Below are positions 15,025 to 21,432 of a stretch of DNA of 23,755 nt, piece by piece. Position 1 is the stretch's first letter; each line of letters opens with the position of its first letter. Made by a program: the position numbers and the translations under genes. Origin of the DNA: SIG636 sp045604285 (GTDB taxonomy: Bacteria; Bacillota; Clostridia; Oscillospirales; CAG-382); contig JAZUNS010000176.1 of NCBI GenBank assembly GCA_045604285.1, forward strand, positions 1 through 23,755. Reading direction: 5' to 3'. The notes under the pieces were generated by a model. It had not been told where the DNA came from, did not search any database, and saw only the letters and a list, made by a program, of their open reading frames with translations.

Positions 15025-16917
15025 ATGTGTGGCTTTGCCGGAATATACAAATACAGCGTTTTGACCGAGGACGATATCCGTGCCGTTAAGGATATGTCCC
15101 ACGCCATAAGGCACAGAGGCCCCGATGACGACGGCTTGTTTACCGCCGATAGGGTTGCCTTTGGTTTTCGCCGTCTTTCTATAATCGACTTGGCAGGCGG
15201 CGCCCAGCCCTATACCGAAAAAAACGGCAGATACACCGTGGTTTATAACGGTGAGATTTACAATTATTTAGAGCTTAAGGAAGAGCTTAAGGCAGCAGGC
15301 GAAAGCTTTGACGGCAACAGCGAGGTGGAGGTTATCCTGCGCCTTTACGGCTTGTACGGCTGTAAGTTTATAGAAAAGCTTAGGGGTATGTACGCTTTTC
15401 TTATTTACGATAACCAAGAAAAAACTCTTATGGCGGGCAGGGACCCCTTTGGTATAAAGCCCCTTTACTACAGACAGACCGAGGAGGGCGTTGTGTTCTC
15501 CAGCGAGCTTAAGGCGTATCTGTTTGATAAGGGCTACAAGGGCTTTTCTGCCGACAAAACCCTTACCCAGCACTATCTTACCTTCCAGTACGTAACCGAG
15601 CCCGACACGGTAACCGGCGATATAAACATCCTGCCCAAGGGCAGCTATATGTTTATTAAGGACGGCAAGGCACAGACCGTTTCTTACTATCGCCCCGTGT
15701 TCAAGCCCAATATGAACCTGGGCTACAAGGCAAAGCAGGTTAAGCTTAGGGATGCCATAGAAAATTCCGTAGCGCACCATATGCTTAGCGACGTGCCCCT
15801 GGGCAGTTTTCTTTCCAGCGGTATCGACAGCGCCGTTATAACCGCCGTGGCTTCTAAAATTCAGCCGGGCATAAAGGCGTTTACCGTAGGCTTTGAGGTG
15901 GGGGCGTATAACGAGATAGCGGATGCCTCTGAGATATCCTCTCATTTGGATATCGACCACGTCAAGCTTCAGTGCAAGCTTAAGGATTTTACCGACAACT
16001 ACGAAAAAACCATATATCATCTGGATGGCCCCGTGGCTGACCCCTCGGTTATCGCCATCTATCTCATCAGCCGTGAGGCGGCACGTCACGTAAAGGTTAT
16101 CCTCTCCGGCGAGGGCAGCGACGAGCTGTTTGCGGGCTACCGTATTTACGATACCTCCCGTTCCTCCGCCTCTATAAGAAAGCTGCCCGGCTTTATGAAA
16201 AGTGCGCTTTACGGCCTTTCAAAGCTTCTGCCCGACGGCGTAAAGGGCAAAAACCTTATATACCGTGGCTGCGTCCCCTTGGAAAAGCGCTTTGTGGGCA
16301 ACTCCTTCGTGTTTAAGGAGGAGGAAAAGAAAAAGCTGTATCTGCCCTACGACAAGGACGTGTGCTATACTCAACGCACCGCCCACATATATAAGGAAGC
16401 CGCCGACCTTGGCTATGGCGAGCTTTTAAAAATGCAGCATTGTGACCTTAATACCTGGCTGCCCTCGGATATCCTTGTCAAGGGCGACAGGCTAAGCATG
16501 GCAAACTCTTTAGAGGCAAGGGTGCCCTTCCTGGATAAAGAGGTGTTTGCCGCCGCCGCCGAGCTTTGCGACGGTGAAAAGCTTAACCAAGGCACCACAA
16601 AATTCATCCTGCGTGACACCTTCCGTGACCTGCTTAATGAAGAGACCGTGGTGCGCCCCAAGCTGGGCTACCCCGTCCCCGTCCGTGTGTGGCTTAAGGA
16701 TGAGCTTTACGAGTGGGCGTCCAAAATTATTGCCGAAAGCACCGCAACTCAGTACATAAACAGCGCCGAGGCGCAAAAGCTTTTGGAAAAACACCGCAAG
16801 GGCAATGGCGATTGGTACCATCATATATGGGCAATCCTTTGCTTTATAACCTGGTATAAGCTTTACGTTACCGATGCGGAAAACACCAAGCGCCGCATTA
16901 GCAACGGAGAACTTTAA
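15025..16917 (+). CDS. asnB: Glutamine-hydrolysing asparagine synthase AsnB
   Basis: AsnB turns aspartate, ATP and glutamine into asparagine and glutamate. The 630-residue protein has the N-terminal glutaminase with nucleophile Cys2 (MCGFAGIY; Met1 must be removed), RHRGPDDDG, RRLSIIDL and YNGEIYNYLEL, then the synthetase domain with ATP motif LSSGIDSAV (263-271) and SGEGSDELFAGYR. SGIDS replaces the textbook SGGLDS, a common accepted variant. GGAGGT lies 8 nt before the ATG. Homologous domains occur in amidotransferases acting on cell-wall or surface-polymer precursors, so an amidase-type role is possible, but its length and motif set fit free asparagine synthesis best. Confidence 0.93.
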   Translation: MCGFAGIYKYSVLTEDDIRAVKDMSHAIRHRGPDDDGLFTADRVAFGFRRLSIIDLAGGAQPYTEKNGRYTVVYNGEIYNYLELKEELKAAGESFDGNSEVEVILRLYGLYGCKFIEKLRGMYAFLIYDNQEKTLMAGRDPFGIKPLYYRQTEEGVVFSSELKAYLFDKGYKGFSADKTLTQHYLTFQYVTEPDTVTGDINILPKGSYMFIKDGKAQTVSYYRPVFKPNMNLGYKAKQVKLRDAIENSVAHHMLSDVPLGSFLSSGIDSAVITAVASKIQPGIKAFTVGFEVGAYNEIADASEISSHLDIDHVKLQCKLKDFTDNYEKTIYHLDGPVADPSVIAIYLISREAARHVKVILSGEGSDELFAGYRIYDTSRSSASIRKLPGFMKSALYGLSKLLPDGVKGKNLIYRGCVPLEKRFVGNSFVFKEEEKKKLYLPYDKDVCYTQRTAHIYKEAADLGYGELLKMQHCDLNTWLPSDILVKGDRLSMANSLEARVPFLDKEVFAAAAELCDGEKLNQGTTKFILRDTFRDLLNEETVVRPKLGYPVPVRVWLKDELYEWASKIIAESTATQYINSAEAQKLLEKHRKGNGDWYHHIWAILCFITWYKLYVTDAENTKRRISNGEL

Positions 16918-16941
16918 ATATTATTATAAGGAGAAGACGTT

Positions 16942-17751
16942 ATGGATTTTAAAACCTTTCTTCAGTATCTTTTAGAGCTTGCAACCTCCTTGGGTGTAAG
17001 ATTGCTTGCCGCCGTAATAGTTTTGGTGGTAGGCGCCAAGCTTATAAAAATGGCAAAAAAGTTTGTAAAAACCTCGCCCAAGCTTGATAAAATGGATGTT
17101 AGCCTCCGTTCCTTCCTGGGCAATTTCTGCGGCGTAGCCCTTTACGTGGTGCTGTTCCTTACGGTTGCCGCAATACTCGGCATCCCCACAACCTCCTTCC
17201 TTACCATCCTTGCATCCTGCGGCGTGGCTATAGGTCTGGCGCTTCAGGGCGCACTTGCAAACTTTGCGGGCGGCATTATGATATTGCTGTTTAAGCCCTT
17301 TAAGGTTGGCGATTTTATCGAAGCCTCCGGCGAGCAGGGCACCGTTGCCGAGATCTCCGTTGTGTATACCGTTTTGCTTACCCTTGATAATAAGCGTGTT
17401 ACCATCCCCAACGGAAGCCTTACCAACTCCGTTATCGAAAACTACTCCTCCGAGCCCCTCCGCCGTGTGGACCTTACCTTCAACGCCTCCTATAAGAACG
17501 ACGTTGACGAGGTTAAAGAGGTTATCTCCGTAGTGGTTAACGCTCATGCAAAGGTACTTAAAAAGCCCGAGCCCTTCGTAAGACTTACCAAGCAGGGCGA
17601 GCACGGCCTTGAGTATACCGTAAGAGTATGGTGCAAAAACGAGGATTATTGGACCGTTTATATGGACGTTATGGAAAACGTTAAAAAGGCGTTTGATTAC
17701 AGAGGTATCGAAATTCCTCATAATCAGCTTGACGTACACATTCAAAAGTAA
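16942..17751 (+). CDS. mscS: Small-conductance mechanosensitive channel (MscS family)
   Basis: This channel opens on membrane tension to release solutes during osmotic downshock. The 269-residue length is close to E. coli MscS. Three membrane spans are visible (about 12-32, 60-83 and 88-115); the pore-lining third span carries the family's Gly/Ala pattern GLALQGALANFAGGIMILLFKPFKVGDFI. The beta domain follows (VTIPNGSLTNSVIENYS), then the alpha/beta cytosolic vestibule ending IEIPHNQLDVHIQK. GGAG lies ahead of the ATG, 24 bp after asnB. A terminator hairpin follows within 90 bp, so it closes the secA unit. Confidence 0.95.
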   Translation: MDFKTFLQYLLELATSLGVRLLAAVIVLVVGAKLIKMAKKFVKTSPKLDKMDVSLRSFLGNFCGVALYVVLFLTVAAILGIPTTSFLTILASCGVAIGLALQGALANFAGGIMILLFKPFKVGDFIEASGEQGTVAEISVVYTVLLTLDNKRVTIPNGSLTNSVIENYSSEPLRRVDLTFNASYKNDVDEVKEVISVVVNAHAKVLKKPEPFVRLTKQGEHGLEYTVRVWCKNEDYWTVYMDVMENVKKAFDYRGIEIPHNQLDVHIQK

Positions 17752-17803
17752 AAACCGAGACTCGTACCGACGAAGAAGACACAAAGCAAATATTTACAGC
17801 AAA

Positions 17804-17845
17804 AGCGGTTGTTCGCTGCCGAAAGGCATCGAACAACCGCTCGTT
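17804..17845 (+). terminator. Intrinsic terminator of the secA-asnB-mscS unit
   Basis: A 12-bp perfect stem (17804-17815 with 17830-17841) is capped by a second 4-bp stem with a GAAA tetraloop (TGCC GAAA GGCA). CGTTTT follows on the plus strand. AAAA precedes, so weak termination of minus-strand transcripts is also possible. Confidence 0.75.
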
Positions 17846-17884
17846 TTGTATCTACCAAGTTTTCTAAATAAATCTTCCAAGGCG

Positions 17885-17932
17885 CAAAAAAAGGCTGCCT
17901 AAAATTCTGTGTTATTGCATCTCGGACAGCCT
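17885..17932 (-). terminator. Intrinsic terminator of the HTH gene at 17937
   Basis: On the minus strand the bases at 17924-17932 pair with 17892-17899 (AGGCTG/CAGCCT core with one bulge), followed by seven T. The loop is long (about 23 nt). It lies directly after the stop codon of the small regulator gene. Confidence 0.6.
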
Positions 17933-17936
17933 CTGC

Positions 17937-18140
17937 TTATTCTTTTGTAAATTCTATAACGTCCTCTATCTTACAATCAAGTGCCGTACATATCCTATCA
18001 AGAACGTATCCATCGTATCTTTTTACTTTGTTTTTGTAATAGTTATCTATAATCTGATACTGTATTCCCGTGCGTTTTGCAAGCTCATATCGACTGATAT
18101 TAAGCTGTTGCAAAGTTTTGTCAAGACAAATACGAAGCAT
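17937..18140 (-). CDS. Small Cro/C1-type HTH regulator, divergent
   Basis: The 67-residue protein is a bare HTH domain: LQQLNISRYELAKRTGIQYQ and IIDNYYKNKVKRYDGYVLDR, then ICTALDCKIEDVIEF, the pattern of small single-domain Cro/C1-like repressors. GAGGTG lies 5 nt before the ATG. It is transcribed away from the PH-like/lipoprotein pair and shares a 119-bp promoter region with it, so it most likely represses that promoter and its own. It is not close to the other small HTH protein at 4096 beyond the shared fold. Confidence 0.85.
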   Translation of the reverse strand: MLRICLDKTLQQLNISRYELAKRTGIQYQIIDNYYKNKVKRYDGYVLDRICTALDCKIEDVIEFTKE

Positions 18141-18170
18141 AAAACCACCTCTTTATATATTTTAATAAAC

Positions 18171-18208
18171 ATATACCCCCCCTTGACAATCCCTCTATTT
18201 AGGTATAT
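18171..18208. promoter_or_regulatory. Candidate operator ATATACC ... GGTATAT
   Basis: Perfect 7-bp inverted arms (18171-18177 and 18202-18208), centres 31 bp apart (about three helical turns), bracket the -35 box and reach the -10 box of the plus-strand promoter. They lie between the divergent HTH gene and its likely target genes, the expected place for that regulator to bind. Confidence 0.45.
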
Positions 18209-18211
18209 ACT
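18183..18211 (+). promoter_or_regulatory. Promoter of the PH-like/lipoprotein operon
   Basis: TTGACA (18183-18188), a 17-bp spacer and TATACT (18206-18211) form a near-perfect sigma-A promoter. The reverse complement of its -35 region (TTGTCA) could serve the divergent HTH gene (with TAAAAT at a long 19-bp spacing), so the two promoters may overlap. Confidence 0.85.
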
Positions 18212-18259
18212 TATATAAATATATAAACCGAAAGGTTAACGACTTGAAAGGAGAGTAAA

Positions 18260-18745
18260 ATGGAGCTGGCAACTATAGGCAAAGAAATGGCACGGGCAAC
18301 TTGCCCGAAAAAGTATTGCACGACCGGCAGTGTTGTTAAAGAGGTCATAAGCAGCACGCTGTCTTTTGTGATAGTATCCGTTGCCGCCGGCTTGTTCCTA
18401 AACAAAGGGGGTGCGGATATTACCGTTTCAATAACGGTCGGGGTTGTTTTTGTGCTTTTGGGTACTTTGTTTATGACCGTGATAATTAACGGTCAGAAAA
18501 AACGGTGGGCGCAAACTTATATAAGCGTGTGCGAGCACGGCGTGACCGGTATTTGCCCGCTGAACGGGTACAAAAATAAAACGTTTGCAATATCCTATAA
18601 AGACATAAACGACGTTATCGTTAAAGGTGACAGATTGCTGTTGAAAACGACGAGTGAAAAAATCAATATTACAATAGAACGCACCGCAGAAATCGCAAAT
18701 ATTATAAACACAAACGTAAATATTTATAAGGAGAACAAAATATGA
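18260..18745 (+). CDS. Membrane protein with C-terminal PH-like domain
   Basis: The 161-residue protein has a Cys-containing N-terminus (RATCPKKYC), two membrane spans (about 31-47 and 54-76) with a short loop between, and a beta-rich soluble domain (ISVCEHGVTGICPL, FAISYKDINDVIVKGDRLLLKT, INITIE) of the kind found in bacterial PH-like membrane proteins. No enzymatic motif is visible. AAGGAG precedes the ATG. Its stop overlaps the lipoprotein start (ATGA). Its DNA is visibly more A+T-rich than secA or asnB. PH-like assignment is by pattern only; the role is unknown. Confidence 0.75.
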   Translation: MELATIGKEMARATCPKKYCTTGSVVKEVISSTLSFVIVSVAAGLFLNKGGADITVSITVGVVFVLLGTLFMTVIINGQKKRWAQTYISVCEHGVTGICPLNGYKNKTFAISYKDINDVIVKGDRLLLKTTSEKINITIERTAEIANIINTNVNIYKENKI

Positions 18746-19536
18746 AATTATTAAAGATTTTAGCTGTGATTTTAGCTTGTACCGCAACTGTTTGTTCAAT
18801 GCAGGGGTGCGGAAAAGACGGCGGTGAACAGGTAAACAACGCTTCGGAATCGCAAACAAATAACCATAGCACTTTTGAGTATGTTGCAGATACCTCAAAT
18901 AAGGATTATGTGAAAACGAAAGAGGATTTTACAGAAAAAATATCTGCTTTGCTGGATTTGTCGCTCTATAACGAGCTATCTGAATCGGAAGAGCCCGGTT
19001 ACAGCAGCTATATTTATACTATAAAATACGAAAACGAAAAAGATTTTCCGTTGGATTATACAGTTATGCTGGGCGACGGTTCTACCATTGCTTTATTAAA
19101 ACCCATCAGCGAACTGGAAGATGAAGGCTGGAGCTTAACAAGCAACTCTACACCCGACAGAATCCTTAACCCCAATACGCTGCTTCCTACTGCTTATATA
19201 CAGAACGCAGACGGAAAGAAGTTGGACATAGAAGGCGCCAATCTTTCCGATACTCCCTTGGCGTTTAAGGATTGCAAAATCACGGGCATTGATCTGGGTG
19301 TAGACGACATCTCCTACGTTGTGTGCAACACTATAACAAATGCAGCTACTCTTGAAGACATAATAAAACAGCTGGGGGCACCCACCACGATTTACTTCAG
19401 CATACACGGTGACGGTGCGGCAAGCTATATTACCTTGGAATACGTTCAAAAAAGCAACCCAAGAAACAATCTTGAATTTAAGCTCTCTGCCGACGGGAAT
19501 TATATACTTAACACAAGCTACGGGCGCTTTGAATAG
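18742..19536 (+). CDS. Predicted lipoprotein, function unknown
   Basis: The 264-residue protein has a lipoprotein signal peptide (MKLLKILAVILACTATVCS, lipidated Cys23 in MQGC, a slightly poor lipobox), a polar linker rich in Gly, Asn and Ser, and a mature domain of mixed alpha/beta character from about residue 50. I recognise no family or active-site motif. It overlaps the PH-like gene by 4 bp and ends ahead of a bidirectional terminator, so the two form a two-gene operon under the divergent HTH regulator. The pair may be an envelope-stress or surface-associated module; that is inference. Confidence 0.82.
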   Translation: MKLLKILAVILACTATVCSMQGCGKDGGEQVNNASESQTNNHSTFEYVADTSNKDYVKTKEDFTEKISALLDLSLYNELSESEEPGYSSYIYTIKYENEKDFPLDYTVMLGDGSTIALLKPISELEDEGWSLTSNSTPDRILNPNTLLPTAYIQNADGKKLDIEGANLSDTPLAFKDCKITGIDLGVDDISYVVCNTITNAATLEDIIKQLGAPTTIYFSIHGDGAASYITLEYVQKSNPRNNLEFKLSADGNYILNTSYGRFE

Positions 19537-19620
19537 GCACGGTGCGGATAATCGGCCGCAGGGTTTTGGCTACTGTCATCGTTAAAAACGGTATCTTAGG
19601 CAAATAAAAAGTTGAACATT

Positions 19621-19671
19621 AAAAAAAGGCTGTTTCAAAATGCAAATATTGCATTTAAAACAGCCCTTTTT
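19621..19671. terminator. Bidirectional terminator between lipoprotein and GDPD genes
   Basis: An 8-bp outer stem (19628-19635 with 19658-19665) continues into an inner 8-bp stem around an ATA loop. Five T follow on the plus strand; seven T follow on the minus strand. It separates convergent genes. The rest of the 205-bp gap shows nothing I can name. Confidence 0.9.
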
Positions 19672-19741
19672 AAAAATCAATCAAAAAAATTCAGCATCGG
19701 CGCTTTTGCACGGTTTATGTTTGTTGTGTAATTCTGTCGGT

Positions 19742-20575
19742 CTATTTGTAATATCTTCCCGTAGCCTTTAAAAAATCAATAAGCATGGCGGGCCAGTCGG
19801 TTTGTATCATATCAAAGCCCCTGTCCGCAAGCCATCCCCAGCCAAATTCGGGGTCGCTGCTTAACGCCGCATCGTCGGAATGCCCCGCCGCAAGCTGTAC
19901 CTTGTGGTTATAGATTATAGAGTTGACCCAAACCACCTTGCCGTCGGCGTGCATCTTTTCTATAAACTCCTTGCTTGCTACCTCTGCATCCTCGGCGGCA
20001 AAAAGCACCTCCGCCCCCACGTAGTTGATCTTGCGCTTTATCAAGTCATCGTGGGTGGGATGGCTGTCCCGCACTATGGGCATAAAGGGCAGCTCCGGTG
20101 CAATTTCCTCCAATACGGAAAGCACCTTTTCCGTAGGGCTGCTTTTTACCAGCACACGGTGGCAAAGCCCCGCCTTTTTTACAGCGGAGTATATTTCCTT
20201 GGGGTTATCCCAAAATTTGTCCACGTTAATAAGGCATCTGCCGCCAAAGCGTAAAAGTAATTCGTCAAACAGCTCTATCCCAAACTGGGTGGGTACGCCG
20301 TCATAGTTTAAATACCGCAGCTTTTTTATTTCTTCAAGGGGAAGAGTATTAAGGCGGCAATCTATGCCAAGGTGGGGCTTTTCCATCCCCGGGTGGAACA
20401 CTATAAGGGTTCCGTCGGCACTTATGTCCACGTCGGTTTCTATCATATCGGCACCCTGCCGCAGGGCGGTACTATAGGCGGTAAAGGTGTTGCAGGGCAC
20501 GTTGCCGCCTGCCACACCTCGGTGTGCGGTAATAACTATATGCTTTTTTGCAAGCTCAAACAAAGGGTTTTGCAT
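19742..20575 (-). CDS. Glycerophosphodiester phosphodiesterase family protein
   Basis: The 277-residue protein has the GDPD TIM-barrel motifs: HRG (18-20), GADMIETDVDISADG with metal ligands Glu46 and Asp48, and His61. These positions match the catalytic set of characterised GDPDs. Two deviations stand out: the third metal ligand, usually Glu, is Asp119 (NVDK), and the usual PENT reads PCNT. There is no signal peptide, so it should act in the cytosol, cleaving glycerophosphodiesters to glycerol-3-phosphate, or a related substrate. GGAGGTG lies 5 nt before the ATG at 20573-20575. It begins 28 bp after the tRNA terminator with no clear promoter of its own. Confidence 0.88.
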   Translation of the reverse strand: MQNPLFELAKKHIVITAHRGVAGGNVPCNTFTAYSTALRQGADMIETDVDISADGTLIVFHPGMEKPHLGIDCRLNTLPLEEIKKLRYLNYDGVPTQFGIELFDELLLRFGGRCLINVDKFWDNPKEIYSAVKKAGLCHRVLVKSSPTEKVLSVLEEIAPELPFMPIVRDSHPTHDDLIKRKINYVGAEVLFAAEDAEVASKEFIEKMHADGKVVWVNSIIYNHKVQLAAGHSDDAALSSDPEFGWGWLADRGFDMIQTDWPAMLIDFLKATGRYYK

Positions 20576-20603
20576 AGGTACACCTCCGTATTTTTTAAAC
20601 TGA

Positions 20604-20633
20604 AAAAAGCACTTGCGTTTGCAAGTGCTTTTT
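20604..20633. terminator. Terminator after the tRNA pair
   Basis: A perfect 13-bp stem (20604-20616 with 20621-20633) with a GTTT loop, flanked by A-runs and T-runs in both directions. On the minus strand it stands right after the tRNA-Glu CCA end and 28 bp before the GDPD ATG. Confidence 0.88.
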
Positions 20634-20634
20634 C

Positions 20635-20709
20635 TGGTGACCCGTAGGAGAATCGAACTCCTGTTACCGCCGTGAAAGGGCGGTGTCTTAACCGCTTGAC
20701 CAACGGGCC
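20635..20709 (-). tRNA. tRNA-Glu(TTC)
   Basis: The cloverleaf reads from 20709 downward: 7-bp acceptor stem GGCCCGT with ACGGGTC, D arm, anticodon stem CCGCC/GGCGG around loop CTTTCAC (anticodon TTC at 20674-20676), T arm with GTTCGAATC, discriminator A and an encoded CCA (20635-20637). It is 75 nt with CCA. Confidence 0.96.
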
Positions 20710-20726
20710 TTGGTGCAGGGATTTTT

Positions 20727-20803
20727 TGGTAGCGGAAGTCGGATTTGAACCAACGACCTGCCGGGTATGAACCGGATGCTCTAGCCAACTGAGCTATTCC
20801 GCC
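20727..20803 (-). tRNA. tRNA with CAT anticodon (elongator Met, or Ile after lysidine)
   Basis: The cloverleaf reads from 20803 downward: acceptor GGCGGAA with TTCCGCT (first pair G-U), D arm GCTC/GAGC, loop TTCATAC with anticodon CAT at 20767-20769, T arm with GTTCAAATC, discriminator A, encoded CCA. It is not initiator tRNA, because base 1 is G and the three G-C pairs of the initiator anticodon stem are not in place. Elongator Met is favoured; Ile2 with lysidine cannot be excluded by eye. Confidence 0.93.
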
Positions 20804-20830
20804 GTAAGGCAAATCCCCGACCGCCCCAGT

Positions 20831-20859
20831 AGTATAACAGCAAAAAGCCCGTTTGTCAA
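20831..20859 (-). promoter_or_regulatory. Promoter of the tRNA-Met/tRNA-Glu unit
   Basis: TTGACA (20854-20859), 17 bp and TATACT (20831-20836) on the minus strand make a strong sigma-A promoter, as expected for tRNA genes. Confidence 0.9.
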
Positions 20860-21163
20860 TACCTATTTTGCAAAAAAATCAAAAAAATATAAGTTTTCTT
20901 AAAAAACTCAGAAAAAAGATTTTGGCAGAGTGCTGAGAAAGAGTGCAGACGAAACGAACCGAGGCGAAAACTGTACAAAAGTACTGTGAGCCGAGGTTCG
21001 TTTTGAACGAAAAATTACGATAAATTGCAGAAAAGTCGGGAAGCTTTCCCGACTTTTCAACTTTTTTTGTAATTGATTTTTTATATTTTTCGTGTTCTGT
21101 ACCTTTGTCAGCGGTCTGAAACCGTCACATTTCGGTGACGTTTTCTTAGTTTATTGCGTCAGG
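20860..21163. other. Gene-free stretch with structured segment
   Basis: About 300 bp without a gene. It starts with an A-rich run (20870-20920), then a repetitive purine-rich stretch. A compound hairpin follows at 20950-21005: 9-bp perfect arms (20952-20960 with 20995-21003), a symmetric GA/GA internal loop, a GGC/GCC pair, and an inner GTAC-AAAA-GTAC hairpin. A perfect 12-bp hairpin at 21031-21057 is followed on the plus strand by TTTT and then a seven-T run (21062-21068). A smaller hairpin (21123-21140) with TTTTCTT lies further on. I found no clear promoter on the plus strand. Confidence 0.55.
20940..21068 (+). ncRNA. Possible small RNA or genomic repeat element
   Basis: The compound hairpin at 20950-21005 followed by a terminator-like hairpin at 21031-21057 with T-rich tail has the shape of a small RNA gene on the plus strand. 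Pair 20951/21004 is G-U on the plus strand but C-A on the minus strand, a slight lean to plus. It could equally be a dispersed repeat or the 3' untranslated end of the minus-strand operon. Confidence 0.3.
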
Positions 21164-21427
21164 TTATCTTGTAAACTTCAACAGCGCCCAAGTGGCTATG
21201 TAAATCACCGAAAACCCTATAAGACACCATGCAAAAATGGGCAGAGAACCCGTAAATAACAGTATCAGCCCCGCCACTAAGGCAATCCACGCAAGGGCTG
21301 CAAGTATCTCAAACAGCACCCTAAGCCCTTTCCTCGGTGCGCCCTTGGAAAACAGAGGGTAAAGGGAAAAGGCGTTAACAAAAAACTCGCCGAACAGCTC
21401 AGCCAAAAACTCAAAAAGCTCCCCCAT
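21164..21427 (-). CDS. Small membrane protein, 87 residues
   Basis: I recognise no family. It has an amphipathic, phenylalanine- and glutamate-rich N-terminus (GELFEFLAELFGEFF), a basic loop (APRKGLR), and two membrane spans (about 38-60 and 65-82). AGGAGG sits 10 nt before the ATG and inside the end of the upstream hydrolase gene, whose stop is 5 bp away, so it is co-translated with the hydrolase. It is the last gene of the redox/hydrolase operon. Confidence 0.7.
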   Translation of the reverse strand: MGELFEFLAELFGEFFVNAFSLYPLFSKGAPRKGLRVLFEILAALAWIALVAGLILLFTGSLPIFAWCLIGFSVIYIATWALLKFTR

Positions 21428-21432
21428 AAGGG

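Noticed and set aside
20952..21003. Riboswitch or kink-turn RNA
   Set aside because: The GA/GA loop is symmetric and lacks the three-base bulge of a kink-turn, and no gene follows in the right direction at riboswitch distance.
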